NCBI GenBank assembly: GCA_016873655.1
Contig: VGWI01000015.1
Coordinates: 1 to 39,931, forward strand
DNA: 39,931 bases
Direction of reading: 5' to 3'
Source: Lentisphaerota bacterium
Lineage (GTDB): Bacteria; Verrucomicrobiota; Kiritimatiellia; UBA8416; VGWI01
The notes beneath the pieces are model-generated. The model worked only from the letters and a program-made list of their open reading frames with translations, did no database searches and had not been told where the DNA came from. The position numbers and the translations under genes were made by a program. Shown here one piece after another: positions 24,744 to 32,747 of the stretch (within the stretch, counting starts at the first letter, position 1; every line of letters begins with the position of its first letter).

Positions 24744-25810
24744 GCGTCCGCGCGCATTGGCGTTTGCCGCCGGCCGTCCTGCTTGCAGCGCTGGCCGCCG
24801 CATGCGGCCTGAAGGCGCCGGTGCGGGAATTCCATTGGAAAGCGATGGGCACTGAGTGTGTCTTCCGCGCGGCGGGTGCCGACGCGGCGCGCATCGCTGA
24901 GGTTTCCGAGGCTGCCAGGTCTGAAGTGGCCCGTGTTGAAGGCAGACTCAGTCTTTTCGATCCGGCAAGCGACGTCTCCCGCCTGAATTCCGCGCCGCGC
25001 GGGGAGTGGTTGGAGGTCTCGGCCGATGCGGAGTCGGTGCTGAAGACGGCGCTGGAAGTCGCGGCCCGGAGCGGCGGCGCGTTTGATCCGACCGTCGCAC
25101 CGCTGATGCAGGTGTGGGGCTTCAGGAATCCGGGCAGAACGAATGAGCCGCCGGCATCCGAGCTGGCCGAAGCGATGTGTTCCGTTGGATATGCCGGGGT
25201 GCGGCTTGACGGCGCGGGGGTATCGCTGGACCTGGATCGCGGTTCCCTGGACCTTGGCGGCGTCGCAAAGGGATACGGTGTTGACGCCGCGTTCGAACGC
25301 ATTGCCGCGATGGGTGGAACGGACTACATGGTCGATATCGGCGGGAACATGCGGTGCGCCGGCCGTGGGATGCGGCCGGGCGGATGGGTGGTCGGCGTAC
25401 GGAATCCGTTTGACCGGGATGACGTTCTCGGGACCGTTGTCCTCACTGGCGGGGAAGCAGTTGCGACTTCCGGCAACTACGAGCGGTTTGTTGTCCTTTC
25501 CGGCGTGCGGTACGCGCACATCATCGACCCGCGCACCGGCAGGCCGGTGCGCGGGATGGCCGGCGTCACCGTGCTGGCCCCCTCGGCCTGTCTGGCGGAC
25601 GCGCTATCGACCGCGCTCTTCGTCGCCGGGCCGGAAGAGGGCGGGAAGATCATCGCCTCCTTTGGCGGTTGCGAGGCCCTGTTTGTGCGCGACGAGTTGC
25701 CGATGGCAGTGCTGGCAACTCCCGGCTTTGCAGCGCGCTTCCGCCCGCGCGGAGGGCTGAGGCTGAACATCACCGTACTGGATCAGCAACCCGGCCCCAC
25801 GGCCAACTGA
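24740..25810 (+). CDS. apbE: FAD:protein FMN transferase, ApbE-family lipoprotein
   Basis: 356 residues. Signal peptide with lipobox LAAAC (Cys22), so it is membrane-anchored in the periplasm. ApbE marks are AMGTE (36-39), SLFDPASDVSRLN, GGAFDPTVAPLMQVWGF, GSLDLGGVAKGYGVD, VDIGGN, GGEAVATSGNYERF, HIIDPRTGRPV, and the metal-binding aspartate in LADALSTALFVAG. The enzyme cleaves FAD and links FMN to a Thr/Ser of extracytoplasmic flavoproteins such as RnfG, NqrC or NosR. No flavinylation acceptor with the Dxx(S/T)GA(S/T) motif is intact in the window. The 4-base overlap with the preceding gene ties it to the ABC operon, an unusual setting. It is normally paired with Rnf/Nqr, Nos or DUF3570/DUF4266 genes. 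Confidence 0.92.
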   Translation: MSVRAHWRLPPAVLLAALAAACGLKAPVREFHWKAMGTECVFRAAGADAARIAEVSEAARSEVARVEGRLSLFDPASDVSRLNSAPRGEWLEVSADAESVLKTALEVAARSGGAFDPTVAPLMQVWGFRNPGRTNEPPASELAEAMCSVGYAGVRLDGAGVSLDLDRGSLDLGGVAKGYGVDAAFERIAAMGGTDYMVDIGGNMRCAGRGMRPGGWVVGVRNPFDRDDVLGTVVLTGGEAVATSGNYERFVVLSGVRYAHIIDPRTGRPVRGMAGVTVLAPSACLADALSTALFVAGPEEGGKIIASFGGCEALFVRDELPMAVLATPGFAARFRPRGGLRLNITVLDQQPGPTAN

Positions 25811-25813
25811 CAA

Positions 25814-26066
25814 GGCTCCGACGGAGACCAGCTGCACGGACAATGCCCGTCTCGTGGTCGAACCAGACCTCTTTTCCGAGGACGGTCAGAGATGAGTCCA
25901 TACCTTTCCCCGTCACTTCAGCAGATGGAACGCGGCCGCGTCCGAGAGCCATGACAATCCGGATGTCGGTGTTACGGGCGCGGTTGACATACGCCGCCGC
26001 CTGATTGACCAGCGTCCACCCGAGATCGAAGAATATCCACTCAACCCTGTCGGATGTGTGCAACAT
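25814..26066 (-). pseudogene. Fragment of a HAD-superfamily hydrolase
   Basis: The minus-strand frame from the ATG at 26066 begins with WIFFDLGWTLVNQ, which is motif I of HAD phosphatases (DxxxT/V with hydrophobic lead). The usual second motif aspartate is replaced: DLGWT keeps the nucleophile Asp but the second Asp of DxD is Gly-Trp, as in some HAD subclades. About 80 more residues follow, with VLGKEVWFDHETG faintly resembling the segment before motif II. Motifs II-IV are absent and the frame runs into antisense of apbE. Intact members have 200 or more residues, so this is a relic. It fills most of the 289-base gap after apbE. Confidence 0.45.
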
Positions 26067-26099
26067 GGAGGCGGGATGGTCGTGCAAACATCGCCCGCC

Positions 26100-27278
26100 T
26101 CAAGACCGATCTTGCCGCGCCAGTTCCCGGATGGCGGGCGGAAGCGCCGAAGCCGCGCGTTCGTAGTGAAGTTCCTTTCTGAATGCCGTCCTGATGTGCT
26201 CTGCGCGTTCCCTCAGCGGCGGATCGCCCTCGCAGACGCGGCGGATTGCGGCCGCGATCGCGGCGGGCTCCGGGTTGCAGCACTCGCCGAGTCCGTGACG
26301 GTACACGACCGACTCCAGCACGGGTATGTTGTTGGCGACGACGGGCAGGCCCAGCGCGACACAGTACGCAAGGCGGCCGGGGTGGGCGAGATGGTTCCCG
26401 AGGCTTGAGCCCGCATTGTGGAAGATGAGGCACACGTCCGAGGAGGAGCAGATCTTCAGCAGCTCATCGTGCGGCATCGGGTCCAGCACGCGGACGCGCT
26501 TGGAGATGCCTGCCTGTTCGATCAGAGCCCGGCACTCCCGCCCGTAGTCGCCAGGTCCGTCCACCGTAACCAGACGGTAGTTGGTTGGGAGTGTCCGGAA
26601 CGCGGCGATGATCTCCTTCGTCATCCTCTCGCCGCTTGCCCTTGTCGGGTTGACGACGACAAACTCCGGCTCCTGCGCCGTGTCCCGGAACAGCGAGGCG
26701 CGGAGGGACTCGTCTCTTGCCGGAAGAACGGAATCCAGCGTGAGCCGCAGCGGCACCGCCAGCGGCGTCCGCTTCAACCCGTAGAGCGACTGCATCACCG
26801 CGGCGCGTGAGCGGTCCGCGTTGACATTCAGCCCGCTGCGGCCGGCGGCATGGCGTTCCAGCAGGATGTCCGCGGCCGCGGCCACGTGCGGGGCCAGCAT
26901 GTCGAACGTGTGATAGACGAGGGGGCGCTTGTCCCAGCGCATGGCGCCTCGAGTGGCGACGGCAAGGTATCGAAGCGTCCAACTGTCCACCGCGTACAGG
27001 ATGTCGAACCGCGAGTTCCTCAATGCTCGCCGCAGAGCCATGCCGCCCCGTACGAAGCGGGCCAGGCCCTTCCCCTGCCACTCGCCGACGCAGAGCGCGC
27101 GCATTCCGGGCACCTGCGAAGCGAAGCGTTCCGTGTCGTCCCGCGTTGTTTGCAGCGCGAAGAAGGCGATTTCAAATCCGTTCGACGCGAGGAACCGGCA
27201 GAGAGTTGTGATGTGGTGCTGCCGGTCCAGCGTGCCGCACCTAACGATTGCCAGTCGGATCGGGCGTGCAGTCTCCAT
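26100..27278 (-). CDS. Glycosyltransferase, GT-B fold (GT4-like)
   Basis: 392 residues. The N-terminal Rossmann domain begins IRLAIVRCGTLDRQHHI and contains FDILYAVDSWTLRYLAV. The C-terminal domain carries VVNPTRASGERMTKEI, a GPGDYG turn, and the donor-binding stretch AGSSLGNHLAHPGRLAYCVALGLPVVANNIPVLE. The layout is that of GT4-like enzymes using nucleotide sugars in the cytoplasm, though the EX7E motif is not clear-cut. The ATG at 27278 is chosen because the family-like sequence begins there. Longer in-frame starts would run into the divergent promoter. It is transcribed away from the radical-SAM gene and alone; the sugar and acceptor are unknown. Confidence 0.75.
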   Translation of the reverse strand: METARPIRLAIVRCGTLDRQHHITTLCRFLASNGFEIAFFALQTTRDDTERFASQVPGMRALCVGEWQGKGLARFVRGGMALRRALRNSRFDILYAVDSWTLRYLAVATRGAMRWDKRPLVYHTFDMLAPHVAAAADILLERHAAGRSGLNVNADRSRAAVMQSLYGLKRTPLAVPLRLTLDSVLPARDESLRASLFRDTAQEPEFVVVNPTRASGERMTKEIIAAFRTLPTNYRLVTVDGPGDYGRECRALIEQAGISKRVRVLDPMPHDELLKICSSSDVCLIFHNAGSSLGNHLAHPGRLAYCVALGLPVVANNIPVLESVVYRHGLGECCNPEPAAIAAAIRRVCEGDPPLRERAEHIRTAFRKELHYERAASALPPAIRELARQDRS

Positions 27279-27321
27279 GCCTGACGAGAGTGCCACAGCA
27301 TGTTCGCGCGCCGCAAGCGGC

Positions 27322-27349
27322 TTGACAGGGAACACCGGTTCAGTAGGCT
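27322..27349 (+). promoter_or_regulatory. Promoter of the radical-SAM gene giving a probable leaderless mRNA
   Basis: TTGACA (27322-27327), a perfect -35 consensus, a 16-base spacer, and TAGGCT (27344-27349). Only CGCGGC separates the -10 box from the ATG at 27356, so transcription should start at or within a base or two of the start codon. No ribosome-binding site is present. Confidence 0.55.
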
Positions 27350-27355
27350 CGCGGC

Positions 27356-28492
27356 ATGGTGACGATAAAGACAGCTCCCGACACGAGGCAGAAGCTTTCC
27401 CTGCTTTCCGCCGATTCGCAGTACGACCTTGCATGCGCGTGTGGAACGAACGAGTCCGACCGCCGCCGCAGGGGCGAGGACGGGAAGTGGCTTTACCCGG
27501 TGACGCTGCCGAACGGCGGGCGGTGCGTGCTTTTCAAGACCCTGATGTCCAACGTCTGTTCAAGCGACTGCCGGTACTGTCCCCTGCGGGCTGGCGCCGA
27601 AGTGAAGCGGTGTTCCCTGACGCCTGAAGAGACGGTGAGCACATTCATGGCCTATCTCAAGAGGCGCCAGGTTTTCGGGCTGTTTCTCAGCAGCGGGGTG
27701 GTTGGGGACGCCGATTCAACCATGGACAGGCTGATTACCGTGGCGAGACTGCTGCGTGTGAGGGAGAAGTTCCGCGGATACATTCACCTGAAGATCATAC
27801 CCGGCGCGTCCGACGCGGCGATTGAGGAAGCGGTATCCCTTTCCTCGGCCGTGTCGTTGAACATCGAAACCGCCGGCGAAGAGCATTTCAAGACGTTGAG
27901 TTCCGTAAAGGACTACAAGGCATCGATAATCAGGCCGCTTCAGCTCATAAGCCGGATCACCGGGCGTGGCGCGCGGTATGCGGGCGTGAAGTGCACGACC
28001 CAGTTCGTGGTTGGCGCCTCCGACGAGAAGGATTCCGAGATTGTCAGATACACGGGCGGGCTGTACGGGCGGCTGCATCTTGCCAGGGTGTATTTCAGCG
28101 CGTACCAACGGGGCCTTGGCGACAGCGGGCTTCCCGGCGAGTGTTCATCCGCGGCCCCGCGGGATGTTCTCACGCGGGAGCATCGTCTTTACCAGGCCGA
28201 CTGGCTGCTGAGGAAATACGGGTTCAGAGCCGACGAGATACCCTTCGATGGTGACGGCAACCTGTCGCTCGATGTCGATCCCAAGGAGCACTGGGCGCGG
28301 TTGCATCCGGACCGGTTCCCTGTGAGCCTGAGGAAGGCATCGAGGGCCGAGCTGCTGCGTGTGCCGGGCATCGGCGAGACATCAGTGTGCCGTATCATGG
28401 AAGTACGCACGGCCGGCGGCGCGTTGCCTCCGCTGGATCGGTTGCTCGGCAGAGCGCGGGCAGAGAAAGCGCGGCCGTACGTCGTCGTCTGA
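27356..28492 (+). CDS. Putative DNA modification/repair radical SAM protein with C-terminal helix-hairpin-helix
   Basis: 378 residues. The radical SAM cluster motif is CSSDCRYC (Cys68, Cys72, Cys75). The barrel continues with FLSSGVVGDADSTMDR, LKIIPGASD, SLNIETAGEEHFKTLS and a TTQFVVGASDEKDSEI segment. The C-terminal DNA-binding-type helix-hairpin-helix is at about 324-365 (LLRVPGIGETSVCRIM). This combination matches the family linked to uracil-DNA-glycosylase-like proteins (TIGR03916 type), thought to act on DNA. The usual partners (TIGR03915/DUF4130 protein and a UDG) are not adjacent here. Its reaction is unproven for the family. The gene stands alone, with a promoter whose -10 lies 6 bases before the ATG. 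Confidence 0.85.
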   Translation: MVTIKTAPDTRQKLSLLSADSQYDLACACGTNESDRRRRGEDGKWLYPVTLPNGGRCVLFKTLMSNVCSSDCRYCPLRAGAEVKRCSLTPEETVSTFMAYLKRRQVFGLFLSSGVVGDADSTMDRLITVARLLRVREKFRGYIHLKIIPGASDAAIEEAVSLSSAVSLNIETAGEEHFKTLSSVKDYKASIIRPLQLISRITGRGARYAGVKCTTQFVVGASDEKDSEIVRYTGGLYGRLHLARVYFSAYQRGLGDSGLPGECSSAAPRDVLTREHRLYQADWLLRKYGFRADEIPFDGDGNLSLDVDPKEHWARLHPDRFPVSLRKASRAELLRVPGIGETSVCRIMEVRTAGGALPPLDRLLGRARAEKARPYVVV

Positions 28493-28581
28493 TCCGCCGG
28501 CGGCGGGGGCGCATCGGCCGGGAGCACATTCCTGTTTCGCTTGCGTGAGCGTGATACAACTGGTTACCTGTCCCGCGACGA

Positions 28582-29859
28582 ATGAATGCCGACTGGACAG
28601 CCCTGATCGTTTTCTCCGCCTGCTACGTGCTATTCGCGGTATTTCCCTCGAGGCGCGCGGTTGCGGCCGGACTCGGCAGCCTGGCGCTGCTTGTATTCGG
28701 CGTGGTGGATCTCCGCACCGCCTTCTTCGAGGTAATCAACTGGAACGTTCTGGGCCTCTTCTGCGGGACTCTCGTGCTTGCGGAGCTCTTCATGCTTTCA
28801 AGGGCGCCGGCCGCGCTGGCGGAGTTGCTGGTGGACAGGGCCAGGACGGCCCGGACTGCGATGGTGGCGCTTTGCGCGCTGTCTGGTGTTCTTTCCGCCG
28901 GCGTCGACAACGTCGCCGTTGTGCTGCTTATTGCGCCGGTGGCGCTGAGTCTTGCAGAGAAGCTGAAGATCCGGCCTGCGCCGCTTCTGATGGGAGTTTC
29001 GATCTGCAGCAATCTCCAGGGGACGGCGACGATGATCGGCGACCCGCCGAGCATGATATTCGCCGGCCACATGCGGATGAGTTTCTTTGATTTCTTCTTT
29101 TTCCAGGGGAAGCCGGGGATTTTCTTTGCTGTTCAGATCGGGTTCCTGGCGGCGCTGGGTGTGCTGGCGCTGGTGTTCCGCGGGTACAGGGGTGGGGCCG
29201 AGCTTGTCAAGGTGGAGAAGGTCCGGTCATGGATGCCGGCTTGCCTCTTTGCGCTGCTTGTTTCCGGGTTGACGTTCGCCACGGTGGTGGACACTGATTT
29301 CATGTGGTTTGCCGGCACGCTTGCGCTCAGCCTGGCGCTGGTCGGCCTGATGTGGTTCCATTTCCACGCGAAATGGGGGCGTTTCGGGGACGTGGCGAAG
29401 ACTCTGGACTGGGACACGGCCCTCTTCCTTGCCGGCGTGTTCGTGCTGGTCGGGGCGATCAGCCGTTCGGGCTGGCTGGAACGTCTTTCCGAGCTGATGG
29501 TGGGGGTTGCCGGCGGCGGAGTTGTTGTGGCGTTCTTCGGGATAGTCATCTTCTCTGCGGTTGTTTCGGGGTTTGTGGACAACATACCTTTTCTCCTTAC
29601 GATGTTGCCGGTTGCGAAATCGGTAGCGGAAGGCGTTGGCGCGCCGGAGATGCTGATCTCGTACGGTCTGCTCGTGGGCGCGTGCCTCGGCGGAAACCTG
29701 ACCCCGATCGGGGCCTCGGCGAACGTGGTGACGATGGGCATACTCAGGAAGAAGAAGCAGGGCGGCGGCTTCGGCATGTTCATGGCGATGAGCGTTCCGA
29801 TAACCATCGCCTCAGTTGCCGCCGCAAGCGCGTTCCTGTGGCTGGTGTTCGGGAGATGA
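28582..29859 (+). CDS. ArsB/NhaD-type ion transporter (IT superfamily membrane protein)
   Basis: 425 residues, almost entirely hydrophobic, with about 11-12 helices in two repeats. The paired hairpin motifs of the ion-transporter superfamily are visible: SGVLSAGVDNVAVVLLIAPVA with SNLQGTATMIGDPPSMI in the first half, and SGFVDNIPFLLTMLPVA with GGNLTPIGASANVV in the second. Relatives export arsenite, exchange Na+/H+ or carry dicarboxylates. The NxxTxxGxxxN pattern fits ArsB/NhaD-like members, but the ion cannot be told. No arsR or arsC is near. Its stop overlaps the ATGA region of the next gene, implying co-expression with the DUF502 protein. Confidence 0.82.
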   Translation: MNADWTALIVFSACYVLFAVFPSRRAVAAGLGSLALLVFGVVDLRTAFFEVINWNVLGLFCGTLVLAELFMLSRAPAALAELLVDRARTARTAMVALCALSGVLSAGVDNVAVVLLIAPVALSLAEKLKIRPAPLLMGVSICSNLQGTATMIGDPPSMIFAGHMRMSFFDFFFFQGKPGIFFAVQIGFLAALGVLALVFRGYRGGAELVKVEKVRSWMPACLFALLVSGLTFATVVDTDFMWFAGTLALSLALVGLMWFHFHAKWGRFGDVAKTLDWDTALFLAGVFVLVGAISRSGWLERLSELMVGVAGGGVVVAFFGIVIFSAVVSGFVDNIPFLLTMLPVAKSVAEGVGAPEMLISYGLLVGACLGGNLTPIGASANVVTMGILRKKKQGGGFGMFMAMSVPITIASVAAASAFLWLVFGR

Positions 29860-29861
29860 CT

Positions 29862-30539
29862 ATGACAACTGATCGTGGCAGCGCAGATACAGGGGGTGGC
29901 GGGACGGCGGCCACACGTGCCGGGTGCCACGTGCGAAACAGGCTTGTTTCGGGCGTGCTGGTGCTTGTGCCGCTGGCCATTACCCTGGCCGTTCTCTCCT
30001 TTATCTTCAATCTCCTGACCGGCTTCATGAGGCCTTTGCTGCGCGGGATCTTGGTCGGGTGGCCCGAGTACGTTCTCACCGCGATAGCGCTGGTGGTCAT
30101 GGTTTTCGTCGTCTATGTCGTCGGGATCATCGCGGCCCACATTATTGGCCGCCGGTTTCTGTCCTTTGGCGAGTCGCTCATCATGCGTGTCCCGGTGGTG
30201 AAGACGATCTACGCGGCTACCAAGCAGGTGCTGGACACGTTTTCCAGGGCGGGGAAGGCCAATTTCAAGGCCGTTGTTCTGATCGATTTCCCGCGTGCCG
30301 GATCGCGCGGGCTGGCGTTCGTGACCGGTTCCATGAAGGATGCAAACGGTACGCCGGTTTACCGGGTGTTTGTGCCGACCGCGCCCAACCCGACTTCCGG
30401 GTTTCTCGTGCTGCTGCCGCCCGACCAGGTGCGCTTCACTGATATCTCCGTCGAGGATGGCGTGAAGATGTTGATATCCGGAGGCGTGCTCTCACCGGAG
30501 ACTTTCCGGGAAGTCCCGCCGCCGGACGACATGTTCTGA
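29862..30539 (+). CDS. DUF502 membrane protein
   Basis: 225 residues. There are two N-terminal membrane helices: LVSGVLVLVPLAITLAVLSF, and VLTAIALVVMVFVVYVVGI. Between them lies the short loop of DUF502 proteins. The conserved cytoplasmic or periplasmic part follows: MRVPVVKTIYAATKQVLDTF, then AVVLIDFPRAGSRGLAFVTG, VFVPTAPNPTSGFLVLLPPDQV and a last SVEDGVKMLISGG. These are the family's hallmark stretches. The function is unknown; the plant relatives (COV1-like) affect vascular patterning. The ATG at 29862 has GGGAG 6 bases upstream; the ATG at 29856, overlapping the previous stop, is an alternative. It is convergent with the ExoD-family gene, 15 bases away. Confidence 0.88.
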   Translation: MTTDRGSADTGGGGTAATRAGCHVRNRLVSGVLVLVPLAITLAVLSFIFNLLTGFMRPLLRGILVGWPEYVLTAIALVVMVFVVYVVGIIAAHIIGRRFLSFGESLIMRVPVVKTIYAATKQVLDTFSRAGKANFKAVVLIDFPRAGSRGLAFVTGSMKDANGTPVYRVFVPTAPNPTSGFLVLLPPDQVRFTDISVEDGVKMLISGGVLSPETFREVPPPDDMF

Positions 30540-30554
30540 CACAGAGCAGCGGGA

Positions 30555-31205
30555 TCAGAGTCCGAGTGCGGCGCGCAGAGCTTCCCACAGTCGGGTCAGT
30601 ACGGCCACGCCTCCGAGAAGGAGAAACGCGAAATACGCGACTGTGCCGAAGGTCAGGGCGTATCCAGTCAGAATTGCCTTTCCGTCCTGCTGAAGCATCC
30701 CGATTGCGATGAAGAGCACCGCGATGCCGGGCAGGGTATTAGAGAAAGGGACAAACCCGAATGGGGCCATCAGCAACAACGCTCCCGCGATGAGGAACAA
30801 GCCGTTCACCCTGTGCATAAGCGCCCCTTGCGTAAGGCGTGGCAGCGACGGGCGGCTTACTTTTTCGAGTTTCCGCACCCATGCGATGCCCTTCTCGAGC
30901 GCGGTCTTGAGTTTTGCGGTGGGGAAGGATTTGCGGCGCATGAATAACGGCACGGGCGGCCGGCGGTTGGCGAGGATCCCTACCCCGATGAGAAGAATCA
31001 TTAGGCCGAAAACCGTGCTGACTCCCGGGATGGAAACCGGCACCATGAACGGCAACGTGAGAAAGACGCAGACGACCAGCATGCCGTCGCGTCCGAGAAG
31101 ATCGAGGATTTCATCAAGCCGCACTCTCTCGCCCTTCAGGCACGATATGGCTTCAAGGACGGTTTCAGAAAGCGTCTTGTCTTCATCGCCGCAGAGCTTG
31201 GGCAT
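30555..31205 (-). CDS. ExoD-family exopolysaccharide synthesis protein
   Basis: 216 residues. It has the ExoD pattern: an N-terminal soluble stretch (LSETVLEAISCLKGERVRLDEILDLLG), a hydrophobic pair around CVFLTLPFMVPVSIPGVSTVFGL, and a central segment RRKSFPTAKLKTALEKG. GALLLMAPFGFVPFSNTLPGIAVLFIAIGM follows, and a last helix ends the protein. ExoD is needed for exopolysaccharide production in rhizobia by an unknown mechanism. The ATG at 31205 is chosen because GGAGAG lies 7 bases upstream, and longer in-frame starts give extra residues untypical of the family. It lies divergently next to the polysaccharide export cluster, which fits its proposed role. Confidence 0.85.
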   Translation of the reverse strand: MPKLCGDEDKTLSETVLEAISCLKGERVRLDEILDLLGRDGMLVVCVFLTLPFMVPVSIPGVSTVFGLMILLIGVGILANRRPPVPLFMRRKSFPTAKLKTALEKGIAWVRKLEKVSRPSLPRLTQGALMHRVNGLFLIAGALLLMAPFGFVPFSNTLPGIAVLFIAIGMLQQDGKAILTGYALTFGTVAYFAFLLLGGVAVLTRLWEALRAALGL

Positions 31206-31384
31206 TCGAATTCTCTCCGCGCCGCTGCATTCCGGCGTTGTTTCGAGCCGATGATAATGGGGCATCGATACGTCCAAATCAACCAAAGAAAGGCCGCAAG
31301 AGAGATTGCCGCGGGATCTGGCCGCGTGCGCCGTCTAGCGGGGTGGCGCCCCATGCGTGCCGTCCATGGCTGCCAATGAACGCC

Positions 31385-31413
31385 TTGCCTTCACCTGTGC
31401 GCGCGGATAGACT
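31385..31413 (+). promoter_or_regulatory. Putative promoter of the polysaccharide locus
   Basis: TTGCCT (31385-31390), a 17-base spacer, TAGACT (31408-31413), with a start near 31420 and a leader of about 22 bases carrying AGGGGGG (31431-31437) before the ATG at 31442. The rest of the 236-base divergent interval shows no gene. TATCAT on the minus strand (31256-31251) is a possible -10 box for the ExoD-family gene. Confidence 0.45.
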
Positions 31414-31441
31414 TGCGGCAGAATGCAGGCAGGGGGGCAGA

Positions 31442-32686
31442 ATGAGCGCATTTTGCGCCGGACATGATGGCTTGATGAACCGCGGCGTGCTCGTTCTCGC
31501 TGGGGTTGTTTTCATGGGTTGCATGCTCGCCGGCTGCAGCAGTCAGGATTTCGGGCGGCCCATTGCCCGGGTGGCGGACGCGCTGGACTCGGGCAAGCCC
31601 TATGTTGAGTCTGACGACGAGGCGGCCGTGGCGCGCACGAAGCAGCTCGGGCAGATGTTGATCGAGTGGGAGAAGGCGATCACCCAGGGTGACAGGGACT
31701 ACATAGTCGGGTCCGACGACGTTCTGGAAGTCGGAATACTGTCGATCGAGAAGCCGGACGAGATAACGCCCTTCCAGCGTCAGGTGCGCAAAGACGGCAA
31801 GATCACGCTTCCGCTGCTGGGGGACGTGCAGGCCGGCGGCCTCACGATAAGGGATCTTGAGGCCGGTCTTGTGGGGGCGTTGCACGGGCGATTCCTCAAG
31901 AACCCATCGGTCTCGGTGAAAGTGGTTGACTACCGCAGTCTGCCTGTCGTCATTACGGGGGCGGTGACAAAGCCGGGCGTCTACTATTTGCGGCGCAACG
32001 TCAGTTCGGTGCTTGAAGTCCTGTCTCTTGCGCAGGGCCTGGCATCAACGGCCGGCGACCGTCTCATGATCGTACGGAGCGAACATCAGGGGCAGGATCC
32101 CGACAGGGCCGGTGACGGGCAACCGGTTGTTGTATCGGATGTTCCGGCCGTGAAGGCGGTTGAGACCGGCGGCGGGCCGCTGATGGTTGATGCGGGAATG
32201 GCAGTTGCGGAGCCGGACGCCGATTCCCCGGAGCCGGAACAGGAAGCAACTGCCCAGATGATAGAAGTCGATCTCCGTAAGTTGCTCGGGCAGGGCGATG
32301 TCCGTCTCAACGTGGTTGTCATGGGCGGCGACATAATCAGCGTCCCGCCGCTGCGCAAGAACTACATGTACGTACTTGGCTACGTGCAGTCGCCGGGAGC
32401 GTTCGAGATTGAGTCGGACAAGCAGGTTGATGTTCTGCAGGCGGTTGCGCGCGCTGGCGGCCTGGCAGCCTCGGCGCGCGCCCAGAACTCCTACCTCGTG
32501 CGTGACCAGGGCGGGAAGCGGCTGGTTGTGGACGTGGACCTGACGAAGATAGCGCGCGGCGTGCGGCCGCCGCTGTACCTACGTTCCGGCGACACGTTGA
32601 TAGTCGGGTCCAGTGTCCTGGCCAAGCTGGGCGAGTTCGTGAAGCCCAGCATCGGCGCAAGTGCGTCGCTGGCCCCGATCCCATGA
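31442..32686 (+). CDS. Polysaccharide export lipoprotein, Wza/OPX family
   Basis: 414 residues. Signal peptide ending in the lipobox MLAGC. A polysaccharide export (PES) domain begins at DYIVGSDDVLEVGILS and runs through VRKDGKITLPLLGDVQAGGL. A first SLBB domain follows (VVITGAVTKPGVYYLRRNVS), interrupted by a 60-residue acidic low-complexity insert rich in Asp, Glu, Pro and Gly. A second SLBB-like domain (YMYVLGYVQSPGAFEI) ends the protein. Wza-type proteins form the outer-membrane channel for capsule or exopolysaccharide. There is no obvious C-terminal amphipathic helix of the E. coli Wza kind. The start is chosen for AGGGGGG upstream; an internal ATG at 31475 is the alternative. First gene of the locus. 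Confidence 0.87.
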   Translation: MSAFCAGHDGLMNRGVLVLAGVVFMGCMLAGCSSQDFGRPIARVADALDSGKPYVESDDEAAVARTKQLGQMLIEWEKAITQGDRDYIVGSDDVLEVGILSIEKPDEITPFQRQVRKDGKITLPLLGDVQAGGLTIRDLEAGLVGALHGRFLKNPSVSVKVVDYRSLPVVITGAVTKPGVYYLRRNVSSVLEVLSLAQGLASTAGDRLMIVRSEHQGQDPDRAGDGQPVVVSDVPAVKAVETGGGPLMVDAGMAVAEPDADSPEPEQEATAQMIEVDLRKLLGQGDVRLNVVVMGGDIISVPPLRKNYMYVLGYVQSPGAFEIESDKQVDVLQAVARAGGLAASARAQNSYLVRDQGGKRLVVDVDLTKIARGVRPPLYLRSGDTLIVGSSVLAKLGEFVKPSIGASASLAPIP

Positions 32687-32747
32687 TGGCGGTGTCCGTC
32701 CACGCTCTGCGATTCGGGCGGCGTTTGAGCCGCATGTTGGGGAGAAA

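Noticed and set aside
28493-28512. Palindrome CCGCCGGCGG after the radical-SAM gene as a terminator.
   Set aside because: No T-run and only a short self-complementary GC block; no evidence for termination.
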